Shown one piece after another: positions 50,982 to 60,697 of a DNA stretch of 64,000 bases. The position numbers were made by a program, and so were the translations under genes. A model generated the notes under the pieces. That model saw only the letters and a program-made list of their open reading frames with translations, was not told where the DNA came from and ran no database searches. This stretch comes from Ulvibacterium marinum (GTDB taxonomy: Bacteria > Bacteroidota > Bacteroidia > Flavobacteriales > Flavobacteriaceae), in contig NZ_RBCJ01000002.1 in assembly GCF_003626755.1 (NCBI RefSeq), positions 372,001 through 436,000 of the forward strand. Direction: 5' to 3'. The number at the start of each line of letters is the position of its first letter. Positions within the stretch are counted from its first letter, which is position 1.

Positions 50982-53530
50982 TTGGTAAGGAGTTAACATA
51001 TCAAAATATACTGTTGATAAGCGCGCCAAAGATCCATACGGATCTTTTGTGGGATTTAACCTTTTTGTTTGTTGGGTTGGCCATACTCTATTTCATGGGC
51101 ATATTCTTTTTGCGAAACACGATTTCAAATAAGGCGGCTAAAGTGAGCCAACGCAAAAAGGAACTCTCACCCATGGTAAATGAATTTTTATTCCATGAGG
51201 AAGATTCAGATATCAAGGAGAAGACAAATTATTTGAACCTTAGAATTGAAATAAGGGAATTGCTCAGGGTAGATTTGAACAGGGTTGTCCTATCGGAAAT
51301 ATTATTGGATTTGAGTAGGGATGTTTCGGGAGATACCAAAAAAAGGTTGTTCAAACTATATCAAGATCTTGACCTGGATAAGGACGCTTTTTACAAACTA
51401 AAAAGTTGGCGGTGGGAAGTTGTTTCAAAAGGCATCTTGGAGCTTACTCAAATGCAGGTCACGGAATCCTATAGCTTCATTATCAAGTTCATCAATGATA
51501 AAAGGAGCACCATTCGCAAACAGGCAGAGATAGCCACAGTAACCTTAAAACACGAAGGAATCAATTATTTTTTGGATACTACAAAATATAGAATATCCGA
51601 ATGGCAACAGTTAAAACTGTTGAATGTCATTCGTAATTTGGAAGATTATTGTCCACCCCGTTTTAAGGCATGGCTTACTTCCAAAAATAAGGATGTGGTC
51701 CTCTTTGCCATGCGCCTGATCAAATTTTACAATCAGAACGATGCCAGTGCTTCTCTAATAGAACTACTGAAACATCGTAACAACCAAATTAAACAGGAAG
51801 CGATCCAATGTATCAAGGAGTTTCATATAGTGGAGGCGCTGGACACCCTTAAGTTGGTCTTCCAAAAAGGGAATATGGATGTTAAGATTTCCATTTTGGA
51901 GGCAATAGCAGTTTTGGGAAGTGCCGAAGAAATAGAATTCCTAAAACATGTTGAAGCCAAATATGCCGATTTTGCCATTAAGAGCAAGGCCATAAGTGTC
52001 ATAAATAGGATTGTTCCCGAAAGTATTATGCCCACCGAAAACATTGATAATGGGCTAGAGCACGACTGGAACAAAAAAACTGTTTCTAGCGATATAGATG
52101 ACAAAAAAGAGATGGTTATAAACAAAGCCAAGGAATTTTCGGAAATGGACAAGGACAATCCAACCGAGTCCCTAGAAAAAGAAATCGCTCCAATCTCCTT
52201 GAGCACAGAGATAAAGGAAGAAACCGTGGAACCCCATTCGGAGGACCGGATAATCAAAAAAAGGGAAACCATCATGGATGATATCCGTATTCCGGAAGAG
52301 GAGGAGTTATTGGTCAATTTGGATTTCCTACCCATTGTGGTTGCTCAAAAAATGGGGGAAAAGGATATATCCTTGGGTCAGGAAAATTTCAGATACCGCT
52401 ATATGGATGACGAAAAACATGACATCGAATACATTTTACAACTAGAGGTAAATTTTGAAGAAATAGGGGCCAATGGAACCAATACCGACCAAATTGAACC
52501 GAAAATGGCAGAGCTTGATATTTGGGAAGATCTGGATATATCCGAATTGCATTTTTTACCTATCGTCACAAGCAATGCAAATACGCAGGACGAGGCTCAA
52601 AAAAGCATTGATTCTGATCTGAGATCGGATATTGGAAAACACACTGTCCACTATGAACAGGTTTTGCCTCCACAAAAAATCGAACAAAAATCAAACGAGA
52701 AAATTCAGTTGGGCAACAAGGATAAAGAAACTCCTTCACCAATAAACAAAGAACAAGATTCCAAAAGACCAAATTCAATAAGCGAAATAAATGGGGAATA
52801 CATCAGAAGTTTGAAAGTGGAACACGACACCTTGGATGTGGTACCACGGGATAATATAAAATATGAGCCCCAGCAGGAGTATTTTGAGTGGCCATTGGAT
52901 GAGCTCGATAGTTCAGCAGATCAAACCGATGATCCGGAAAATGAATCCCATTTGGAATTGGAAGACTTCCTAAAGCACCTTCCCAAACCCAAATATTACA
53001 ATAATGAAATTCTATCCGTACTTCAATTGCTTGATTTAATCGAAGCATTGGGGGACCAACGTGAAATACCCTTATTACATGACATCATGGAACAATCAAA
53101 AATGGACTTTATCAAAGAACGCGCCAAGGAACTCATCAAAAGATTTTCCCGTAAGGATGATTTATACGAAGTGGCTTGGGAATTGGACACGTTTCAAGAC
53201 AACATTGTGGAATACAACATTTTTGAGGAATTATTTACAACCTGTGATACAGATTCCAAAATCATATTAATGAAGGAGATGTTGGTTGTTGGAGATCAAA
53301 AAGAAGTTAGGTTCCTTAAAAAACTGCTTCGCGAAGAAACTGAACAGAAAATACAGAATACGGCAAAAAAAGTATTGAGGCAATTACAAGAGCGCTTATT
53401 TAAGGAAGAAAAGGATTTCCTGGAACAAGCTAAAAATGAAATGGAAAGCAAGACGGATACCCTTCCTCTGGAGCAAGCCTTTTTAAATGAGGCTCGACAA
53501 CGAGATTATGATAATTCTGAACTACCCTAA
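50978..53530 (+). CDS. Large membrane-anchored HEAT-repeat protein
   Basis: An 850-residue protein with one membrane helix at about 25-46. It has an N-terminal HEAT-repeat block of about 120-350 (SKNKDVVLFAMRLIKFYNQ, KQEAIQCIKEFHIVEALDTL), a long acidic low-complexity linker (about 360-660), and a second HEAT block to about 800 (YNNEILSVLQLLDLIEALGDQREIPLLHD). The start is TTG 50978 overlapping the previous stop. It is likely a scaffold linking signalling to the synthase. Not recognised as a named family. Confidence 0.7.
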   Translation: MIGKELTYQNILLISAPKIHTDLLWDLTFLFVGLAILYFMGIFFLRNTISNKAAKVSQRKKELSPMVNEFLFHEEDSDIKEKTNYLNLRIEIRELLRVDLNRVVLSEILLDLSRDVSGDTKKRLFKLYQDLDLDKDAFYKLKSWRWEVVSKGILELTQMQVTESYSFIIKFINDKRSTIRKQAEIATVTLKHEGINYFLDTTKYRISEWQQLKLLNVIRNLEDYCPPRFKAWLTSKNKDVVLFAMRLIKFYNQNDASASLIELLKHRNNQIKQEAIQCIKEFHIVEALDTLKLVFQKGNMDVKISILEAIAVLGSAEEIEFLKHVEAKYADFAIKSKAISVINRIVPESIMPTENIDNGLEHDWNKKTVSSDIDDKKEMVINKAKEFSEMDKDNPTESLEKEIAPISLSTEIKEETVEPHSEDRIIKKRETIMDDIRIPEEEELLVNLDFLPIVVAQKMGEKDISLGQENFRYRYMDDEKHDIEYILQLEVNFEEIGANGTNTDQIEPKMAELDIWEDLDISELHFLPIVTSNANTQDEAQKSIDSDLRSDIGKHTVHYEQVLPPQKIEQKSNEKIQLGNKDKETPSPINKEQDSKRPNSISEINGEYIRSLKVEHDTLDVVPRDNIKYEPQQEYFEWPLDELDSSADQTDDPENESHLELEDFLKHLPKPKYYNNEILSVLQLLDLIEALGDQREIPLLHDIMEQSKMDFIKERAKELIKRFSRKDDLYEVAWELDTFQDNIVEYNIFEELFTTCDTDSKIILMKEMLVVGDQKEVRFLKKLLREETEQKIQNTAKKVLRQLQERLFKEEKDFLEQAKNEMESKTDTLPLEQAFLNEARQRDYDNSELP

Positions 53531-53561
53531 AAAAATTACCGGAAAACATTGAATAGGTAGC

Positions 53562-54992
53562 ATGGATAGTGGACTACTACATATAATCCTGGAATATATA
53601 AACATTGTTTTTCTAACGTTTACAGTGGTATTGTTCTCCATGTTCACCGCAATGGGATACTTATCTACACGAAGTTCCATTCATTATAGAAATAAAAATA
53701 GTTTTGGTGACATTTCAAAGATTATGGCATCTCCTTTGGCCCCAAGTATAACCATCATTGCACCAGCATACAATGAGGGTATGACCATCGTTGAAAATAT
53801 CCGTTCCCTGTTGTCCTTACGCTATGTAAATTATGAGGTGATGGTGGTCAATGATGGTAGCAAGGATGATACCTTGGAGAAAATGATAAAGGCCTACGAC
53901 CTTGAAAAGATAGAACAGGAAATAGATCCCAATTGGCGTTCCAAACCCATTCGTGGCATATACAAATCCAAACACCGCTCTTTTTCCAAACTTACGGTCA
54001 TAGATAAGGAAAATGGTGGCAAGTCCGATGCTTTAAATACGGGTATGGCACTTTCAAACAATAAATATGTAGGTTGCATAGATGTGGATTGCCTATTATT
54101 ACCAGATGCACTTTTACATGTTGTAAAATCCTTTTACCAACGCTCTAAAAAACGTGTAATAGCCGTTGGCGGAGTCATTCGTATTGCAAATTCCTGCATA
54201 ATTCAAGGCGGTCAATTGGAGGAAATTCGGCTGCCAAAAAACTGGCTGGCCAAATTCCAATTGTTGGAATATACCCGTTCCTTCATTTTGGGACGGATGG
54301 CATGGGGCCGTATAGATAGTCTACTTATTATTTCCGGAGCTTTCGGGTTTTTTGATCGGGAAATTGCCTTGGCCGTCGGAGGATATGATACCAATACCGT
54401 TGGCGAGGATATGGAAATAGTATTTAAAATGCGACGCTATATGCATGAGCGTAAGCAACCCTACACGGTAGAATATATTCCTGACCCTTTATGTTGGACC
54501 GAGGTGCCGGAGGATACCAAAATATTGATCAACCAAAGGGACCGATGGGCCAGGGGCAACCTGGAAACCTTGTATAAGCACAAGGACATGTTCTTCAACC
54601 CAAAATTTGGACGATTAGGTATGTTGAGCTATCCGTATTGGTTCTTTTATGAATGGCTGGCCCCCATTTTAGAATTTTTTGGTTTTTTCTCCATCATTTT
54701 GTTCTATTATTTAGGCATTCTCAACTGGGAGTTTTTCTTGGCCATAACGGCTACGGTATACATGTTTTCCATCATGTTTTCCTTTTACGCGATTCTATGG
54801 GATGTCTACTCCTATAATGAATACAAAAAGACGAAGGATATTTTAACGTTGATGTTTTGCGCGCTAATAGAGCCCTTTGTTTTTCATCCCATAGTGGTCT
54901 GGTCCGCCATACGGGGTAACTATAAGAAATTGTTTAAGATAAAATCGGGTTGGGGTTCCCAAGTCCGTAAAGGATTCGCAAAAGCCTCTTAA
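53562..54992 (+). CDS. GT2 processive glycosyltransferase (PgaC-like)
   Basis: A 476-residue membrane glycosyltransferase. The N-terminal helix is at about 12-33. Catalytic motifs are VVNDGSKDDTL, CIDVDCLL (DxD), GEDMEIVFKMRR and QRDRWARGNLE (QxxRW). Three or more C-terminal helices form the polymer channel. The family makes poly-N-acetylglucosamine, cellulose or hyaluronan-like polymers. The neighbouring YaiO-type porin supports export of an exopolysaccharide. Confidence 0.87.
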   Translation: MDSGLLHIILEYINIVFLTFTVVLFSMFTAMGYLSTRSSIHYRNKNSFGDISKIMASPLAPSITIIAPAYNEGMTIVENIRSLLSLRYVNYEVMVVNDGSKDDTLEKMIKAYDLEKIEQEIDPNWRSKPIRGIYKSKHRSFSKLTVIDKENGGKSDALNTGMALSNNKYVGCIDVDCLLLPDALLHVVKSFYQRSKKRVIAVGGVIRIANSCIIQGGQLEEIRLPKNWLAKFQLLEYTRSFILGRMAWGRIDSLLIISGAFGFFDREIALAVGGYDTNTVGEDMEIVFKMRRYMHERKQPYTVEYIPDPLCWTEVPEDTKILINQRDRWARGNLETLYKHKDMFFNPKFGRLGMLSYPYWFFYEWLAPILEFFGFFSIILFYYLGILNWEFFLAITATVYMFSIMFSFYAILWDVYSYNEYKKTKDILTLMFCALIEPFVFHPIVVWSAIRGNYKKLFKIKSGWGSQVRKGFAKAS

Positions 54993-54993
54993 T

Positions 54994-57381
54994 ATGCAGG
55001 ATAATTCAAACATATCCGCTATTTCGGAAAATGGGAAGACACTCAAGGATTTCATCCCTTTGGTCTTCGCATTTTTTGGTTGTTTGGTAGTATGGGCCCT
55101 GTACCAAAACATACGATTATACTTCTCCGGAGCTTTGGATGGTTTCCTAAACAAGAGCTTTTTTTTACTTGTGATGCATCATATCGGCTTTTCGGCAGTC
55201 TTGGCCCTATGTTCGGCATTCTTGTTCAATTTTTTGGAGCGAAAAAAATTCGGTCTGGGACTTAAGACCGCTAGAATTATTTTTCTGGTCTTTCTGATAC
55301 TGGAGGGATTTCTTATCGAATACTATGTTCAGAACTATGAAATTCTGGGATTTGGAATTTTCTCCACATTACAAACAAGTAGCTCCGGCTTTTCACTTTT
55401 TCCCATGCTACTGACACTTCCCCTGGTGGCAGCTTTATTTTTCCATTTGTGCAGGCGTTTCGTATCCGTGTATAGACCCATTAGCAGAATGTACCCTTTT
55501 ACAATTATTCTTTTCAGCATTTTTTTGGCAACACTCAATTCGGATAAAAAACCGATAAACGAAAACAAGGCCCAATACTTGATCGTTAGTTGGGCCAAAA
55601 ACGCCTTCGATTTCAATACGTATGAAGGCACAAAGGACTATCCTCTTTTAGTATCCTATACTCAAAAAGATGATTTGGTACCCTATTTCAATTTAAAAAG
55701 AGAGAAACCCCATATCGTATTTCTAATCGTGGAAGGCCTAGGGTCGGATTTTATTGGCCAAAATCCCCGATACCCTGGATTTATCCCATTTCTAGATTCA
55801 TTGCAAAACAAGGCTTTGGTCTGGGAAAATTTCATAAGTAATACTGGAGAAAGTGCTGCGGCCCTTCCGTCCATAATCGGTTCTTTACCATTTGGAAATA
55901 CCGGGTTTACCAATGAAGACGGTTTTATCCATAGGCATACCCTCTTTGGTATTCTTAAGGACAATGGATATAACACTTCTTTCAATTATGGCGGGAATAG
56001 TGCCTTGAACCGTTTTGATCGTTTTTTGGACGAAGAACGCGTAGATCGAATATTGGACAAGAATAATTTTGGGGATGCATATCAACTTCAGGACGAAGAT
56101 GCTGCAGGGATTTCTTTGGGGTATCCGGATAAAGATCTTTTTAAGCGAGGCGTATCGGTGCAAGAATCCTTTAACGGTCCAAGAATGGATGTGTTCTTTA
56201 CCTTAAGTTCCAAAGCACCTTACCTTGTTCCGAATCGCGAATATTATGAGGATAGGGTAGGCGATGTAATGAAAAAATCATCCATAGGAAACCGAGAACG
56301 AAAGTTGGTCAGAAACCACAAGGAAATTTTTGCCAGTCTTATATATACGGACGAGGCAATAAAGACCTTTATCACCGAATATAAGCAAAATCCCGAGTAT
56401 ACGAACACCGTTTTTATCATAACAGGAACGCATAACCTTACCGACCTACCTCAAAAGGATGAGTTGAGCAGATACAAAGTGCCATTAATGGTTTATAGCC
56501 CTTTGATCAACTCCCCAAAGAGAATCGAATCTTTGGCTTCCCATGTGGACATAATGCCTTCATTGGTTTCCCTTTTGGACAATGAATACGGGCTTAGGGT
56601 ACCGCAACAAGTTGGATGGCTGGGAGAAGGTCTCTTAAGCCCGGAGACTTTTGACGTACTAAAACAGGTTCCCCTCTTGAGAAGTAAAAATAATATCCAA
56701 GATTTTATTACGGGGCCCTATTACTTGACTGATAATTCCATGTATGAAATGGATGAAAATTTGAACTTAAGCGAGTTGGACAATGATGAAGTAGAGGAAC
56801 GGGTTAGGGACAACTTTATATACTTTAAATCGGTAAATAAGTATGTAACCAGTGCTAACAAGATTATACCGGGAGAAGCGGCCATTTTTGCATCCATAAA
56901 GGCAGATTTCAGCAAACAGGATATGGTCTGGATACAAAGTGTATTTAACGGCAATGATTTTGATAGGGCCTATGAAACGGCACGCAATTTAGCCCATGGC
57001 CAAGAATGGGGAAGGGCGCTGTTGCTATGCAGGTATATTTTAAATGAAATACCGCGGCATGCGGATACGGAAATTTTAATGGGTAGAATTTATGCTTGGC
57101 AAAAGGAGTACGCGCGATCCATAGCAGTTTTGGAAGAAGCTATACGCAAATACCCTACGTATGCGGATGGGTATGCCGCACTATTGGACACTTTTTTTTG
57201 GTCGGAACAGCATAATAGGGCAATGGATTTATCCAAAAGGGTAAAACAAAATGGTATTACTTCCAAGGAAATTGAGAACAAAATCTTGCGTGCCAAGAAA
57301 AGGCTGAAATCCGAAAAAGAAACCAAGGATCTCAGCTTGGATCAAAACATCATGGCAGAAACAACATTTACGGAAAATTGA
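54994..57381 (+). CDS. LTA-synthase-like sulfatase/phosphotransferase with C-terminal TPRs
   Basis: A 795-residue protein. Five N-terminal membrane helices lie within about 20-190. A periplasmic alkaline-phosphatase-superfamily domain covers about 228-530 (PHIVFLIVEGLGSDF, NTGESAAALPSIIGSLP, VFIITGTHNLTD). TPR-like repeats lie at about 640-770. Relatives transfer phosphoglycerol or phosphoethanolamine to glycans. Here it may modify the exopolysaccharide. It starts 1 nt after the glycosyltransferase stop. Confidence 0.8.
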   Translation: MQDNSNISAISENGKTLKDFIPLVFAFFGCLVVWALYQNIRLYFSGALDGFLNKSFFLLVMHHIGFSAVLALCSAFLFNFLERKKFGLGLKTARIIFLVFLILEGFLIEYYVQNYEILGFGIFSTLQTSSSGFSLFPMLLTLPLVAALFFHLCRRFVSVYRPISRMYPFTIILFSIFLATLNSDKKPINENKAQYLIVSWAKNAFDFNTYEGTKDYPLLVSYTQKDDLVPYFNLKREKPHIVFLIVEGLGSDFIGQNPRYPGFIPFLDSLQNKALVWENFISNTGESAAALPSIIGSLPFGNTGFTNEDGFIHRHTLFGILKDNGYNTSFNYGGNSALNRFDRFLDEERVDRILDKNNFGDAYQLQDEDAAGISLGYPDKDLFKRGVSVQESFNGPRMDVFFTLSSKAPYLVPNREYYEDRVGDVMKKSSIGNRERKLVRNHKEIFASLIYTDEAIKTFITEYKQNPEYTNTVFIITGTHNLTDLPQKDELSRYKVPLMVYSPLINSPKRIESLASHVDIMPSLVSLLDNEYGLRVPQQVGWLGEGLLSPETFDVLKQVPLLRSKNNIQDFITGPYYLTDNSMYEMDENLNLSELDNDEVEERVRDNFIYFKSVNKYVTSANKIIPGEAAIFASIKADFSKQDMVWIQSVFNGNDFDRAYETARNLAHGQEWGRALLLCRYILNEIPRHADTEILMGRIYAWQKEYARSIAVLEEAIRKYPTYADGYAALLDTFFWSEQHNRAMDLSKRVKQNGITSKEIENKILRAKKRLKSEKETKDLSLDQNIMAETTFTEN

Positions 57382-58613
57382 AGAATTTCAAAGACATATC
57401 TTTTATCCTCATTTGCCTCTATGGTTTGGCATGTTGGGGCCAGGACCTAGCCTACAACGGCAATCCGGACACCTCTTTTTTTACGGCAAGGGATTTGGCA
57501 TTTGAGGGCAACAGACCGGTGGCTCGAGACACTTTGAGAAGTATTCTTACCAAGTATCCTGACTATGTAGACGTTAGAAACCTCTTGGCCAAAACGTACA
57601 GCTGGGACAAAAAATATGATGAGGCCCGGAAGGAGTTCAACAAGATTACGTCGGTAGAGCCTAAAAATAAGGAAGTATGGGTGGCGGCCATAAAAAATGA
57701 ACTTTATGCCGAGCAACACTATATTGCCCTTGGGTTGGCCAACAAAGCCTTGAATCATCTTCCTTCGGATTCTGACTTGCAATCATTACGTGAGCAAGCC
57801 TTAAAAGGCCTATCTGAATTTGGTATCCCTGTGGAATCAAAGGAAACGGAAACCTTGGCAGAAACTTCGGAAGAAAAAACCCTGAAAAATAGCATCGGGA
57901 TTTCCAATGCATTCGAAATCTTTGATATTGCTTATGAACCCATGATGTATACCAGTTTGGAATACCAAAGGGAAACAAAAGCGGGAAAAATAATTCCACG
58001 TTTAAACTATGGTAACCGTTTTGAAATCCAAGGTCTTCAATATGAGTTGGACTTTTATCCCAAGTTCTCCAAAAAGTTTTACGGCTACCTGAATTACGGG
58101 ATTTCAAAGTCTGCTATTTTCCCCAATCATAGGGTAGGGGCGGAAGTGTTTGCCAATTGGCCAAAAAACATGGAGATTTCTATGGGAATGCGCTATTTGG
58201 ATTTTGATGCCCTAAAGGCCAATATCATTACCGCTTGCGTGGCCATTTACCAAGGTGATTATTATTTTTCAATCCGACCTTATTTTTTGCCTAATATAAA
58301 TAAGAGTGTTGGTTTTTCCGGAAACCTTCTAGCCCGGAGATATTTGAAGGATGGATCAAATTATCTAGGAATCAATATCGGAATGGGCTACTCTCCGGAA
58401 TTAAGACAATTACTGGACGGGGACGAACTCTTGGCGGAAACGGTACTGTATATAGAGTCACAGCAGGCTATATTGGAGTATCAGTTTTCCGGAAAGAAGA
58501 ACCCTAACCTGTACAGGGCCAATCTTGGTTTAGGACGCCAAGAATTGATTTTTGAATCCGGACGATTTTTTTGGGTGGTATCCGCTGGGATTACCTATCA
58601 GGTTAAGTTTTAG
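57378..58613 (+). CDS. YaiO-family outer-membrane beta-barrel with TPR region
   Basis: A 411-residue exported protein. The signal peptide ends near CWGQD. A TPR-like region of about 30-140 (ARDLAFEGNRPVARDTLRSILTKYPDYVDVRNLLAKTYSW) precedes a C-terminal beta-barrel (about 170-411) that ends in an aromatic pair GITYQVKF. YaiO-type proteins occur beside PgaC-like synthases and are thought to be export porins. The start is TTG 57378 overlapping the upstream stop. Confidence 0.85.
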   Translation: MKNFKDISFILICLYGLACWGQDLAYNGNPDTSFFTARDLAFEGNRPVARDTLRSILTKYPDYVDVRNLLAKTYSWDKKYDEARKEFNKITSVEPKNKEVWVAAIKNELYAEQHYIALGLANKALNHLPSDSDLQSLREQALKGLSEFGIPVESKETETLAETSEEKTLKNSIGISNAFEIFDIAYEPMMYTSLEYQRETKAGKIIPRLNYGNRFEIQGLQYELDFYPKFSKKFYGYLNYGISKSAIFPNHRVGAEVFANWPKNMEISMGMRYLDFDALKANIITACVAIYQGDYYFSIRPYFLPNINKSVGFSGNLLARRYLKDGSNYLGINIGMGYSPELRQLLDGDELLAETVLYIESQQAILEYQFSGKKNPNLYRANLGLGRQELIFESGRFFWVVSAGITYQVKF

Positions 58614-58836
58614 AATGAAAAGCATCGGTGAAATACCAATTAATTCGATGAAATACAAAGCTTGAATTGCCCTAAAAACCAGGAGTCAGCAGCTTTAACA
58701 AGTTTTACAACTAAAATTATTGAATACACCACAATTAATTGATTTTAGCCTACGTTAATAGTAAGTTTATATCATATAATAAAACAAACCCAAATCAATA
58801 CCGATAGTTTTCGGCAATAACTTAACCTTAGACATC
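58614..58836. other. Intergenic leader region before two small peptide genes
   Basis: No gene. It contains a candidate promoter at 58739-58769 and a leader of about 60 nt before the first small peptide. Confidence 0.4.
58739..58769 (+). promoter_or_regulatory. Candidate Bacteroidota promoter for the small peptide genes
   Basis: TTG at 58739-58741 and TAAGTTTA at 58762-58769 (7 of 8 to TAnnTTTG) are separated by 20 nt, the spacing expected for Bacteroidota sigma-AB. Confidence 0.4.
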
Positions 58837-58935
58837 ATGCTTTACGACACCTACGGGGAGGAATACCTGACCTTCTTACAAGAGTTAAATGAAATTTTAA
58901 GTTTAAATGAGTTGACCGAACTAGACTATATGTAG
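58837..58935 (+). CDS. Small acidic peptide 1 (32 residues)
   Basis: ATG at 58837, TAG at 58933-58935. The product is acidic and leucine-rich with the core YLTFLQELNEIL followed by SLNELTELDYM. The core pattern YLxFhxxLNEIL recurs in the peptide encoded 34 nt downstream, which supports real coding. There is no signal or membrane segment. Not recognised. Confidence 0.6.
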   Translation: MLYDTYGEEYLTFLQELNEILSLNELTELDYM

Positions 58936-58969
58936 TAGAGCGGTATAGTTCATTTTAAAACCAAATCTT

Positions 58970-59071
58970 ATGGCAAATCAAAATCCAGACAACGCAGCAT
59001 ATTTGAATTTCATTGAAGATTTAAATGAAATTCTAGTAGATTTTAATATCAACAAACTAAGTTATTCTTAA
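58970..59071 (+). CDS. Small acidic peptide 2 (33 residues), paralogue of peptide 1
   Basis: ATG at 58970, TAA at 59069-59071. The core YLNFIEDLNEIL aligns with peptide 1 without gaps and is followed by VDFNINKLSYS. The N-termini differ (MANQNPDNAA versus MLYDTYGEE). A strong terminator follows, so the two form a short transcription unit. They could be regulatory peptides, modified-peptide precursors or an antitoxin-like element (inference). Confidence 0.6.
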   Translation: MANQNPDNAAYLNFIEDLNEILVDFNINKLSYS

Positions 59072-59094
59072 GTGTTTAGTGTATTAGTTGTAGA

Positions 59095-59124
59095 AAACCC
59101 CATAGGTTAAAACCTATGGGGTTT
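59095..59124. terminator. Strong intrinsic terminator
   Basis: AAACCCCATAGG (59095-59106) pairs with CCTATGGGGTTT (59113-59124), and the flanking TT/AA can extend the stem to 14 bp. GTTCTTTT follows. It separates the small peptide unit from the converging rpoD gene and probably works in both directions. Confidence 0.85.
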
Positions 59125-59146
59125 GTTCTTTTATAACTACTTGATG

Positions 59147-60010
59147 TTAGCCCAAATAAGCCTTCAAAAGCTTACTTCTAGAATTGTGCCGAAGCTTACG
59201 AATAGCCTTTTCCCTTATCTGCCGAACTCTTTCCCGTGTAAGGTCAAAAGTCTGTCCTATTTCGGCCAAGGTCATAGACTGCTGGTCTCCAATTCCATAA
59301 TACAGCTTTACCACATCCGCCTCCCTAGGCGATAAGGTATCCAAGGCTCTATTGATTTCCGTATTCAAGGACTGTTGCATCAAAATTTTATCTGGCCGTG
59401 GAGATTCGCCAGAACGTAACACGTCGTACAAATTGGAATCCTCTCCTTCCCGCAACGGGGCATCCATGGAAACATGTCTACCCGAATTTTTCATGGATTG
59501 TTTTACCTCGGTAACCGTCATTTCCAATTCCTTGGCTATTTCTTCCGCAGAAGGTGGCCGCTCATGGGCCTGTTCCAAATAAGAAAATGTCTTTTTGATT
59601 TTATTGATGGAACCTATTTTGTTGAGTGGGAGCCTAACGACCCGGGATTGCTCGGCCAAAGCCTGTAAAATAGATTGCCTTATCCACCAAACGGCGTAGG
59701 AAATAAACTTGAAACCACGGGTTTCATCAAATCGTTTGGCCGCCTTAACAAGGCCCAAATTACCTTCGTTTATGAGATCGGGCAGCTTTAACCCCTGATT
59801 TTGATATTGTTTGGCCACGGAAACTACAAATCGTAAATTGGCATTGGTCAATTTTTCCAATGCAGCTTGGTCTCCGGCCCGGATACGCTGTGCTAATTCT
59901 ACTTCTTCATTTGCATTGATCAGATCAATTTTACTGATATCCTGCAGGTATTTATCCAATGATTTTGATTCTCTATTGGTAACCTGCTTGATAATCTTTA
60001 ACTGCCTCAT
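59147..60010 (-). CDS. rpoD: Primary RNA polymerase sigma factor (Bacteroidota type)
   Basis: A 287-residue sigma-70 lacking the long region 1.1, as in the Bacteroidota primary sigma. Region 1.2 is [27 protein letters not shown]. Region 2 is [56 protein letters not shown]. Region 3 follows, then region 4 with [18 protein letters not shown] and [28 protein letters not shown]. It recognises TTG / TAnnTTTG promoters. Confidence 0.96.
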   Translation of the reverse strand: MRQLKIIKQVTNRESKSLDKYLQDISKIDLINANEEVELAQRIRAGDQAALEKLTNANLRFVVSVAKQYQNQGLKLPDLINEGNLGLVKAAKRFDETRGFKFISYAVWWIRQSILQALAEQSRVVRLPLNKIGSINKIKKTFSYLEQAHERPPSAEEIAKELEMTVTEVKQSMKNSGRHVSMDAPLREGEDSNLYDVLRSGESPRPDKILMQQSLNTEINRALDTLSPREADVVKLYYGIGDQQSMTLAEIGQTFDLTRERVRQIREKAIRKLRHNSRSKLLKAYLG

Positions 60011-60184
60011 ATATATATTTTGGATTTTGATGTTCTACAAGTTCTCATTATACATTTTTATTGCGTCTTTTCCAAAGACATAAGAGAATTCTTATACAGA
60101 ATTTATGACAAGTTTATGATTTGTTTTGGGAATCTTAGCTAAATCTATCCAGTTCTTCTATTTTTGGGCTCAAATCCCGATTTT

Positions 60185-60697
60185 ATGGGCAAAAGAGCCC
60201 TTGTGAAATATCTGACAGATCTTCCAAAAAAGGAATTGGAAGAACAGTTGCTGGACCTTTATATGCGTTTTCCAGTGGTTAAGGAATACTACGATTTTGT
60301 CTTCAATCCCAAAGAAGAAAAGCTCATACAGCAGGCCAAGACCAAAATCTCCAACGAATATTTCCCGGTAAAACGAAAACGACCTAAGGCTCGTAGATCT
60401 GTGGCCCAAAAGTCTATCAAACATTTTATAAAATTAGGAGTGGAGCCCTATCTTGTCGCCGATGTTATGCTCTATAATTTGGAGGTGGCCCAAACTTTTG
60501 AATCGGAAAAAAATGTTCCGGAAGCTTTTTATAAAAGCATGCTGAACTCCTTCAAGGAAGTGATTCATTTTTTGGTACTAAATGGGGCGATAGAGGATTT
60601 TAAAGAAAGAATACTAAAAATTTACCAAAACGTTCAGGATAACCATTGGCCCTATGCCGGGGATTTTTCGCGGGCATTGGATATATTGGAAAACTAA
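60185..60697 (+). CDS. DUF6155 family protein
   Basis: A 170-residue helical soluble protein starting MGKRALVKYLTDLPKKELEEQLLDLYMRFP with YYDFVFNP and a basic stretch PVKRKRPKARRSV, which fits the DUF6155 family of unknown function. The start at 60185 is preferred to an upstream TTG at 60164. Its stop overlaps the ATG of the next gene by 1 base. Confidence 0.75.
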   Translation: MGKRALVKYLTDLPKKELEEQLLDLYMRFPVVKEYYDFVFNPKEEKLIQQAKTKISNEYFPVKRKRPKARRSVAQKSIKHFIKLGVEPYLVADVMLYNLEVAQTFESEKNVPEAFYKSMLNSFKEVIHFLVLNGAIEDFKERILKIYQNVQDNHWPYAGDFSRALDILEN

